A stretch of DNA of 26,700 nucleotides from contig JBEARL010000011.1 of the NCBI GenBank assembly GCA_041163265.1, forward strand, positions 1-26,700. The letters are read 5' to 3'. How positions within the stretch are numbered: the stretch's first letter is position 1; every line of letters begins with the position of its first letter. This document shows positions 21,619 through 26,700 of the stretch, in pieces. Origin of the DNA: CSBr16-57R1 sp041163265. Its GTDB lineage: Bacteria; Actinomycetota; Nitriliruptoria; Nitriliruptorales; Nitriliruptoraceae. Position numbers and translations under genes: made by a program. The notes beneath the pieces were generated by a model. That model saw nothing but the letters and a program-made list of their open reading frames with translations, had not been told where the DNA came from and ran no database searches.

Positions 21619-23111
21619 GCCGCGCCCGGGTGCTGCTGAGCGCCGCCCTCGCCCTCGCCGTGGCGGCCCTCGCCGTCGTCGGCGCCGTCGTGCCGGACGC
21701 GGCGGCGACGGACGCGCCGGTCGCCGCGACCGCGCCGGTGGTCCCGACCGCGGGCGGGACGGTCTGCCCGCTCGGCGACGTGGGCGACGGGGCCGAGCTC
21801 GACGTGGTGCTGGCCGCGCCCGACGCCGCCGGGACCGCCGCGGACGCCGCGTCCCCGGCCCGTGCCACGGCCGTCGTGCTCGGCGAGCGGCCGTCGCGGA
21901 CCGCGCCGGCCCCGCTCGCGCCCGGGGACGTGGTGGTCGTCGGGGCCGACGTCGCACCCGGCGGCTCGACGTGGGTCGGGTGGGCCGACGCGCCGGTGGT
22001 CGCGTGGCGCGAGTGGCGCCGACCGGGCGCGCCCGGTTCGCCGCGCGGCCGCGCCGCGGGCGCCTGCGTCCGCGCCGACGCGACGACCTGGCACGTCGTG
22101 GGGATGCGCACCGACGGCGGGGCCGAGGCGCGGCTGCGGTTCGCGAACCCGTTCGCGGTCGACGCGACCCTGGCCGTCACGCTGATCACGACCGAGGGCG
22201 ACGTCGCCCCCATCGCCCTGCAGAACCTCTCCGTCCCGGCCGGCGGCACCACCGACCTGCGCGTCAACGACCACGTCCCGGAGCGGCCCGACGTCGCCGC
22301 GGTCGTCCGCGTCACCTCGGGCCGCGCCGCGGTCGAGGGGCTGCAGCTGGCGCTGGCCGGGGTCGGCGGGGTCGACGGGGTCGCGTTCGTGCCCGCTTCG
22401 ACGGGGACCGCGACCACGTGGACCCTGCCGTGGCTGCCGGCGGCCGGCGACGCGTGGGTCTGGGTGCTGAACCCCTCCGACCGCGACGTCGAGCTCGAGG
22501 TGACCGTCCACGGCACCGACGCACCGGGGCTCGCTCCGGGGATCGAGGGCGTCGCCGTCCCGGCCGGTCGCCTCGTCCGCGTCCCGGCCGCCGACCTCCT
22601 GCCGCGCGGCGCCGACGCGGTCGGCGTGACGCTGCGCTCGCCGACGGACCCCGTCGTGGTCGCCGGCGGTCTCTGGCTCGACCCCGGCGACGCCGCGGCC
22701 TCGGGGCTCACGGTGCTGCCGGCCCTCCCCGCCGACGACCCCGTCTGGCTGGTCGCCGGCGTCGCGGGGGAGGGGCGTCGGGAGGCGGTCCAGGTCGTGA
22801 ACGTCGACGCCGGGGCGGTCACGGCCGTGCTGACGCTCCGAGGCGCCGACGGCGACGCCCGCGAGCTGCCGCCGGTGACGGTCCCGGCCGGCGGGCGCGC
22901 CGAGGTCGTCCTGCCCCTCGTCGCCGACACCGGCTGGGCCGTCGAGGTCCGGGCCGACGGTCCGGTGGTCGTCGCCCGGACCGGGCTCGGGTCGGGGGCG
23001 CCCGACCCGGTCGCCGCGGCCGGCGTCCCGTCGCGGGCCTGGAGGGCGGTCGACGGCGGGACGGTCGGCGTCCGGCGCGACGGCTGGACGCTGCGCGGGC
23101 CGCTGCCCTGA
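21615..23111 (+). CDS. DUF5719 family exported protein
   Basis: A 498-residue protein of unknown function whose ATG overlaps the GT2 stop (ATGA). The N-terminus SRARVLLSAALALAVAALAV then VVPDAAATDAPV is a signal peptide or uncleaved anchor. The rest is predicted to be beta-rich and secreted, with repeated patterns such as RLRFANPFAVDATLAVTLIT, WVWVLNPSDRDVELEVTVHG and VQVVNVDAGAVTAVLTLRG. Each is followed by a V-P-A-G-(G/R) turn (SVPAGG, AVPAGR, TVPAGG), suggesting three or four Ig-like beta-sandwich modules. The family regularly follows the large GT2 gene in actinobacteria, so a joint role at the cell surface is plausible. No catalytic motif is visible. Confidence 0.82.
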   Translation: MSRARVLLSAALALAVAALAVVGAVVPDAAATDAPVAATAPVVPTAGGTVCPLGDVGDGAELDVVLAAPDAAGTAADAASPARATAVVLGERPSRTAPAPLAPGDVVVVGADVAPGGSTWVGWADAPVVAWREWRRPGAPGSPRGRAAGACVRADATTWHVVGMRTDGGAEARLRFANPFAVDATLAVTLITTEGDVAPIALQNLSVPAGGTTDLRVNDHVPERPDVAAVVRVTSGRAAVEGLQLALAGVGGVDGVAFVPASTGTATTWTLPWLPAAGDAWVWVLNPSDRDVELEVTVHGTDAPGLAPGIEGVAVPAGRLVRVPAADLLPRGADAVGVTLRSPTDPVVVAGGLWLDPGDAAASGLTVLPALPADDPVWLVAGVAGEGRREAVQVVNVDAGAVTAVLTLRGADGDARELPPVTVPAGGRAEVVLPLVADTGWAVEVRADGPVVVARTGLGSGAPDPVAAAGVPSRAWRAVDGGTVGVRRDGWTLRGPLP

Positions 23112-23127
23112 GTCCCGCGGCAGGGGC

Positions 23128-23559
23128 TCAGCCCCAGCCGAGCTCGTCGAGGCGGTCGTCGTCGATGCCGAAGTGGTGCGCGACCTCGTGGATCACCGTG
23201 TGGCGGACCAGCTCGGCGAGGTCGCGGCGGTTCCGCGCCCGCGCCTCGAGGGGACGTCGGTACAGGGTGATCCGGTCGGGGTGCAGCGGGGGGTGCAGCG
23301 GGTCCCGCGCGGTCCGGGGGACGCCCTCGTAGAGACCGAGGAGGACCTCCTCGCCGGCCCCGACCGGGTCGGGCGGCGGGACGTCCTCGATCCGGACCTG
23401 CACGTCCCGGAGGTAGGGGACGAAGTCGCGCGGGAGGCCGGCGAGCGCGTCGTCGACGAGGCGCACGAAGCGGTCGCCGCTGAGCGCGCGGGACCCGTCG
23501 ACCGGCCGTCGCCGGCGGTCGACGTCGCGGCGGCGGTGCCGGGCGTGGCGGTCCTGCAT
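23128..23559 (-). CDS. Small zincin-like metallopeptidase (PF06262/DUF1025 type)
   Basis: A 143-residue cytoplasmic protein on the minus strand. The zinc-site sequence HEVAHHFGIDDDRL (H124, E125, H128, D134) is the HExxHxxxxxD signature of this minimal zincin group. Upstream stretches FVRLVDDALAGLP and LLGLYEGVPRT, and ITLYRRPLEARARN before the helix, match the family, as does the short length. The substrate is not known; mycobacterial homologue Rv3259 sits in the same place beside whiB2. The ATG begins 7 bases after a TAGCGT -10-like element, so the mRNA may be leaderless. Convergent with the DUF5719 gene (16 bases between stops) and divergent from DUF3499. Confidence 0.9.
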   Translation of the reverse strand: MQDRHARHRRRDVDRRRRPVDGSRALSGDRFVRLVDDALAGLPRDFVPYLRDVQVRIEDVPPPDPVGAGEEVLLGLYEGVPRTARDPLHPPLHPDRITLYRRPLEARARNRRDLAELVRHTVIHEVAHHFGIDDDRLDELGWG

Positions 23560-23566
23560 GGCGCGG

Positions 23567-23572
23567 ACGCTA
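23567..23572 (-). promoter_or_regulatory. -10 element of the metallopeptidase gene, leaderless spacing
   Basis: On the minus strand TAGCGT (23572 to 23567) is separated from the ATG at 23559 by exactly 7 bases, so transcription would start at the A of the ATG. No -35 match is visible. Confidence 0.45.
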
Positions 23573-23612
23573 CCGCCGCGGTCGTCGCGGCCGCGGGGAC
23601 GGGGACGCGTCC

Positions 23613-23642
23613 TTGCCGAATCACAGCGATGTCGTTTAGCGT
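23613..23642 (+). promoter_or_regulatory. Promoter of the DUF3499 gene, leaderless spacing
   Basis: TTGCCG (23613-23618) and TAGCGT (23637-23642) are spaced by 18 bases, and 6 bases separate the -10 from the GTG at 23649. The start codon has no ribosome binding site. This sequence is AT-richer than its surroundings. Confidence 0.55.
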
Positions 23643-23648
23643 CGGCGC

Positions 23649-24254
23649 GTGCGCCCGTCGTCCTCCGCCCCCGCCGTCGCCGCCCCCGGGGCGGTCACGC
23701 GGACGTGCTGCCGCCCCGCCTGCGGCCGCGCCGCGGTGGTGACGCTCCGGTTCGACTACGCCGCTCGCGAGGTCACGATCGACCCGCTCGCGGCGCGGAC
23801 CGGACCCGAGGCGTACGACCTCTGCGTCCGACATGCGGCGCGCTCGGGTGCCCCCTCGGGGTGGGCCCTGCGCGACCGCGCCCCGTCGCGGGGCCCCGCG
23901 ACGGAGCCCGCACCACCGGTCGGCCCTCCGGTGGGTCACGGCGTGGACCGCCTCGCGGCCGCGCTGTGCGCCGTCCCGGGGGCCGTCTCCGAGGACGCCC
24001 CCGACGCCGTTCCCCCGGGGGCCGACCGGTCGGTGCCGACCCGGCTGCGCGACCTGCTGACGCCGACCGCGCCGACCGCGCGGTCCGGGCCGTCCGCGCC
24101 GGTCGAGCGGATCGAGCCGGTCACGCCGACGACGTCGCCGGCGCCCGCGTCGGCGCCGCGCGTGGCGAAGGCGGTCCGCCTGACCCCGGACCCGCGCCCT
24201 GACGTCTGGTGCGCGGACCTCGTCCCGGCCGGTCCGGCGGACGCCCACCGTTAG
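23649..24254 (+). CDS. DUF3499 family protein with N-terminal zinc-finger-like domain
   Basis: A 201-residue protein of unknown function. The N-terminal domain (about residues 18-75) has RTCCRPACGRAAVVTLRFDY, then LAARTGPEAYDLCVRHAARS and SGWAL. The C-x-x-x-C and later D-L-C-x-x-H arrangement is the conserved core of DUF3499 and probably binds zinc. The remaining 120 residues are Pro/Ala-rich and low in complexity, longer than usual for the family. It starts at a GTG placed for leaderless translation. The pairing metallopeptidase / DUF3499 / phosphomannomutase is conserved in actinobacteria (Rv3259, Rv3258c, Rv3257c from memory), without a known reason. Its TAG stop is the first half of a possible -10 for the next gene. 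Confidence 0.85.
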   Translation: MRPSSSAPAVAAPGAVTRTCCRPACGRAAVVTLRFDYAAREVTIDPLAARTGPEAYDLCVRHAARSGAPSGWALRDRAPSRGPATEPAPPVGPPVGHGVDRLAAALCAVPGAVSEDAPDAVPPGADRSVPTRLRDLLTPTAPTARSGPSAPVERIEPVTPTTSPAPASAPRVAKAVRLTPDPRPDVWCADLVPAGPADAHR

Positions 24255-24257
24255 GCT
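24252..24257 (+). promoter_or_regulatory. Possible -10 element for phosphomannomutase
   Basis: TAGGCT begins with the DUF3499 stop codon and lies about 45 bases before the phosphomannomutase start. It fits the TAGNNT pattern seen elsewhere in the window, with no evident -35. Confidence 0.3.
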
Positions 24258-24301
24258 CGGCGCGGCCCGGACGGGCGCGCGGACCGGACGGGGTGCTCGT
24301 G

Positions 24302-25720
24302 GTGGACGACCCGACGGCGAGCCCCGCGACCGATCCCTCGGAGGGCGCGGCGGACGGCGCGGTCCGCGGCCACGTCCTCGCCCGGATCGTGAAGGCCTAC
24401 GACGTCCGCGGTCGCGACGACGAGCTGACGCCCGCGGTCGCGGCCGCCCTCGGTGACGCGGTCGCCCGTGAGCTCGCCGCGCCCGGCGGCGAGCTGCTCG
24501 TCGGTCGGGACATGCGGCCGTCCTCGCCGGCGCTCGCCGCTGCCTTCGCCGAGGCCGTGCGGCGGGCCGGGGTCGGGGTCGTCGACCTCGGGCTGGTCTC
24601 GACCGACGCCGTCACCTACGCGTCGGGCGAGCTCGGGCTGCCCGGCGCGATGTTCACCGCGAGTCACAACCCCGCCGGCTGGAACGGCCTCAAGCTCTGC
24701 CGTGCCGGCGCGGTCCCCGTCGCGATCGACTCGGGCCTGGCCGCCGTCCGCGACGCGGCCGCGGCCGGCGCCGGACCCGCCGCGGCCGTGCCCGGCGGGC
24801 TCCGGACCTTCGACGTCATGCCGCGGTTCGCCGCGCACGTCCGCGGCTTCGTCGACGTGACGCGGCTCGCGGGCCTGCGCGTCGCGGTCGACGCCGGTAA
24901 CGGCATGGGCGGGCTGGTCTGGCCGGCGGTGACCGATGGGCTCGGCATCACGACCGTGCCGCTGTTCCTCGAGCTCGACGGGACGTTCCCGAACCACCCC
25001 GCGGACCCGCTCGACGCCACGAACCTCGCGGACCTCTCGCGGGCCGTCGTGGCCGAGGGCTGCGCGGTCGGTCTGGCCTTCGACGGCGACGCCGACCGGA
25101 TGTTCGCCGTCGACGCCGCCGGTGCGCCGGTCGACTCCTCCCTCGTCGGTGCGGTCGTCGCGACCCGGACCCTCGCGCGCGAGCAGGGGGCGACGGTGCT
25201 GCACAACGTCGTCTGCTCGCGCGACGTGCCCGAGGCGATCCTGCGCGCCGGTGGGACGCCGGTCCGGACCCGCGTCGGGCACTCGTTCATCAAGGCCGAG
25301 ATGGCGCGGACCGGGGCCGCCCTCGGCCTCGAGCACTCGGGCCACTACTACTTCCGGGACAACCACCGGGCCGACTCGGGGATCATCGCGGCCCTGCTGC
25401 TGCTCGAGGCCGTCGCCGAGGCCGGCTCGCTCGCGGCCGCCGTCGCCCCCTTCGCGACCCGCGTGCGCTCGGGCGAGCGCAACCACCGCGTCGCCGACCC
25501 CGCGGCGGCCATCGAGGCCGTCGCCGCCGCCTACGCGGACCGTCCGCAGGACCGACTCGACGGGCTGAGCGTCGACCTCGGTCCGTCCTGGTTCAACCTG
25601 CGGCCCTCGAACACCGAGCCGCTGCTGCGCCTGAACGCCGAGGCGCCAGACCCCGCCGCGCTGGAGGCGGTGCTCGCCGAGGTCGGCGCGCACCTCGCCG
25701 CCAGCACGTCCACCGCCTGA
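24302..25720 (+). CDS. manB: Phosphomannomutase/phosphoglucomutase
   Basis: A 472-residue alpha-D-phosphohexomutase that interconverts mannose-6- and mannose-1-phosphate (possibly glucose phosphates too), feeding the GDP-mannose enzyme at 7215-8276. All four domain signatures are present: KAYDVRG at the start, the phosphoserine loop TASHNP (S121), the metal loop DGDADR (261-266), the sugar-specificity stretch EHSGHYYF, and the phosphate-binding RPSNTEPLLR near the C-terminus. EHSGHYYF with GHSFIKAEM is the ManB-type version. In-frame GTGs at 24293, 24299 and 24302 cannot be separated with certainty; 24302 is chosen for its distance from GGACGGGG. It is followed by the Trm112-like gene, whose ribosome binding site overlaps this stop. 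Confidence 0.93.
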   Translation: MDDPTASPATDPSEGAADGAVRGHVLARIVKAYDVRGRDDELTPAVAAALGDAVARELAAPGGELLVGRDMRPSSPALAAAFAEAVRRAGVGVVDLGLVSTDAVTYASGELGLPGAMFTASHNPAGWNGLKLCRAGAVPVAIDSGLAAVRDAAAAGAGPAAAVPGGLRTFDVMPRFAAHVRGFVDVTRLAGLRVAVDAGNGMGGLVWPAVTDGLGITTVPLFLELDGTFPNHPADPLDATNLADLSRAVVAEGCAVGLAFDGDADRMFAVDAAGAPVDSSLVGAVVATRTLAREQGATVLHNVVCSRDVPEAILRAGGTPVRTRVGHSFIKAEMARTGAALGLEHSGHYYFRDNHRADSGIIAALLLLEAVAEAGSLAAAVAPFATRVRSGERNHRVADPAAAIEAVAAAYADRPQDRLDGLSVDLGPSWFNLRPSNTEPLLRLNAEAPDPAALEAVLAEVGAHLAASTSTA

Positions 25721-25729
25721 GGAGCCCCG

Positions 25730-25945
25730 ATGCTCGACGAACGACTGCTCCGCATCATCGTCTGCCCGGCCTGCCGGGCGTCGCTCGAGTACAAGGAGCG
25801 GCGCCGGGTGCTGATCTGCACCGGCTGCGGCCACCGCTACGAGGTCCGCGACGGCATTCCCATCCTGCTGCCGCCGACCGCCACCGCGCCCGACGACGGC
25901 TCGGATGCGCCCGACGAGGGCGCGGACGAGGACGCCGCGGGCTGA
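25730..25945 (+). CDS. Trm112-like small zinc-ribbon protein
   Basis: A 71-residue protein with the Trm112/YcaR fold signature: LLRIIVCPACRASLEY, then LICTGCGHRYEVRDGIPILLP. The two CxxC pairs would hold one zinc ion. Eukaryotic and archaeal Trm112 activate methyltransferases; the bacterial role is unproven. The last 20 residues are acidic (DEGADEDAAG). The ATG lies 5 bases after GAGGAG, which overlaps the phosphomannomutase stop, so the two are co-transcribed. Actinobacteria often place a SIS-domain protein and ManA after this gene, but here a comF gene follows. Confidence 0.9.
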   Translation: MLDERLLRIIVCPACRASLEYKERRRVLICTGCGHRYEVRDGIPILLPPTATAPDDGSDAPDEGADEDAAG

Positions 25946-25968
25946 CCGCCGGCTCGACCGCCGCGTCG

Positions 25969-26007
25969 GACGGATCCGTTGCGCGTCTGACGGATGCGTT
26001 GCGCGTC
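25969..26007 (+). repeat. Tandem 20-base repeat at the comF start
   Basis: GACGGATCCGTTGCGCGTC (25969-25987) and GACGGATGCGTTGCGCGTC (25989-26007) differ at one base and repeat with a 20-base period. The second copy contains the ATG at 25994. This may be a paired binding site or a recent slippage duplication. Confidence 0.55.
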
Positions 26008-26686
26008 GGGCGCGGCCGGGGTCCGATGGGGCGTGCTCGACCTCCTGCTCCCGCCGCGCTGCCTCGCCTGCCGCGTCCGCGCCGACGAGCCGTGGTGCGC
26101 GGCCTGCGCGGCCGGGGCCCGCGAGCTCGGACCCGGCTGCCCGCGCTGCGCCGGTCCCGCCGCGCCCGGACACGGCTGCTGGTCGCCGGGGGCGCCGGTC
26201 GACGCGACGGTGGCGCGGTTCGCCTATGAGGGGCCGGTCGCGGCCGCGGTCGTCGCGGCCAAGGTCGGCGGCGCGCACCGCGCCTGGGGTCCGCTGGCCC
26301 GCCACCTCGCGCCGCATCTCGAGGGCGTCACCGCCGACGTCACGACCTGGGTCACGACCGTGCCGGCCCGGGTCCGCGCGCGCGGCCTCGATCACGCCGG
26401 GGCGCTGGCGGCCGCGGTCGGTCCGATGCTCGGCGCGCCGGTGCGCAGGACGCTGCGCGTCGGGCCGACCGCGCGGCACCCGGAGGACCTCGTCGCCGAG
26501 GTCCGGCTCGACGGCGCGAGGGTCGCGGTCGTCGACGACGTGCTGACGACCGGGGCGACCGCCTGGCGGGCCGCGTCGGCGCTGCGCCGCGCCGGCGCGG
26601 CCCGCGTCACGCTCGTCGTCCTCGCGCGCGCCGGGTCGCACGCCCTCGGGCCCGCGCCACGGCGGCCGCCGGTGCGCCCGGTCTGA
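25994..26686 (+). CDS. comF: ComF family phosphoribosyltransferase-like protein
   Basis: A 230-residue cytoplasmic protein. The N-terminal zinc finger has CLAC, CAAC, CPRCAG and a final HGC, followed by FAYEGPVAAAVVAAKVGG and the family stretch VPARVRARGLDHAGALA. The C-terminal phosphoribosyltransferase fold carries the PRPP loop VAVVDDVLTTGAT. ComF proteins support DNA uptake in competent bacteria (in B. subtilis with a ComFA helicase), but many actinobacteria keep comF without evident competence genes, and none is seen here. The start is uncertain: ATG at 25994 has no ribosome binding site and lies in a tandem repeat, whereas GTG at 26033 begins the conserved VLDLLLPPRC. No gene is visible in the last 14 bases. 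Confidence 0.88.
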   Translation: MRCASGAAGVRWGVLDLLLPPRCLACRVRADEPWCAACAAGARELGPGCPRCAGPAAPGHGCWSPGAPVDATVARFAYEGPVAAAVVAAKVGGAHRAWGPLARHLAPHLEGVTADVTTWVTTVPARVRARGLDHAGALAAAVGPMLGAPVRRTLRVGPTARHPEDLVAEVRLDGARVAVVDDVLTTGATAWRAASALRRAGAARVTLVVLARAGSHALGPAPRRPPVRPV

Positions 26687-26700
26687 GGCGGCGGCCGGCG

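Noticed and set aside
14098..21957. Very long antisense frames opposite fbiC and the large GT2 gene (over 1000 codons)
   Set aside because: Low-complexity composition and complete overlap with confidently identified genes on the other strand. No family motifs were seen.
23104..23131. Terminator between the DUF5719 and metallopeptidase genes
   Set aside because: Only a 5-bp stem (CTGAG/CTCAG) with a 14-base loop can be drawn, too weak to annotate.
1..26700. Mobile element, prophage, CRISPR or defence island
   Set aside because: No integrase, transposase, Cas, toxin-antitoxin or nuclease-like protein, no repeat array, and composition is uniform by eye across the window.

Overview
The window is very GC-rich (about three quarters G+C by eye) and densely coded, with many GTG starts and ATGA/GTGA stop-start overlaps. 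A WhiB regulator, a full FbiA/FbiB/FbiC coenzyme F420 set, LytR-CpsA-Psr (LCP) cell-wall proteins, and DUF5719 and DUF3499 proteins mark it as an actinobacterium. The class is uncertain; a deep-branching F420-making lineage such as Nitriliruptoria or Acidimicrobiia would fit. I see no rRNA, tRNA, CRISPR array, phage or transposon gene, and no gene-free stretch longer than about 190 bases.

Layout. (1) 1-564, minus: the 5' part of a TIGR03089-family protein that runs off the left edge. (2) 683-9316, plus: one tight cell-envelope operon of eight genes: a degenerate LCP protein, an intact LCP ligase, rmlA, rmlB, rmlD, a GT2 glycosyltransferase, a GDP-mannose-pyrophosphorylase-like enzyme and a second GT2. 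It ends at a strong hairpin facing a convergent gene. (3) 9375-10730, minus: an AzgA-type purine permease whose ribosome binding site can fold into a hairpin. (4) 10921-13193, minus: fbiA-fbiB. Divergent from them, 13307-17172, plus: an FrhB-type F420-dependent Fe-S flavoprotein coupled to fbiC. (5) 17252-18339, plus: an ECF sigma factor and a WhiB protein, each behind a recognisable promoter with repeat or palindromic sequence nearby. (6) 18454-23111, plus: a large GT2 membrane protein and a DUF5719 exported protein. (7) 23128-26686: a small zinc metallopeptidase (minus), then DUF3499, phosphomannomutase, a Trm112-like protein and ComF (plus).

How the genes fit together. The RmlA/B/D enzymes make dTDP-sugar, the ManC-like enzyme and phosphomannomutase supply GDP-mannose, the GT2 enzymes use activated sugars, and the LCP protein attaches finished glycans to the wall. 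FbiA, FbiB and FbiC build F420, and the FrhB-like protein is a likely user. From memory, the order TIGR03089 / LCP / rmlD / wbbL / manC / fbiB / fbiA / whiB2 / metallopeptidase / DUF3499 / PMM matches the Rv3268-Rv3257c block of Mycobacterium tuberculosis. The window therefore looks like an expanded version of an ancient actinobacterial envelope-plus-F420 block, not a mobile island. The least ordinary signals are regulatory: recurring TAGNNT -10-like hexamers (often with no -35), three candidate leaderless genes, a triple direct repeat at the sigma-factor promoter, an 18-bp perfect palindrome upstream of whiB, and a catalytically degenerate LCP paralogue.
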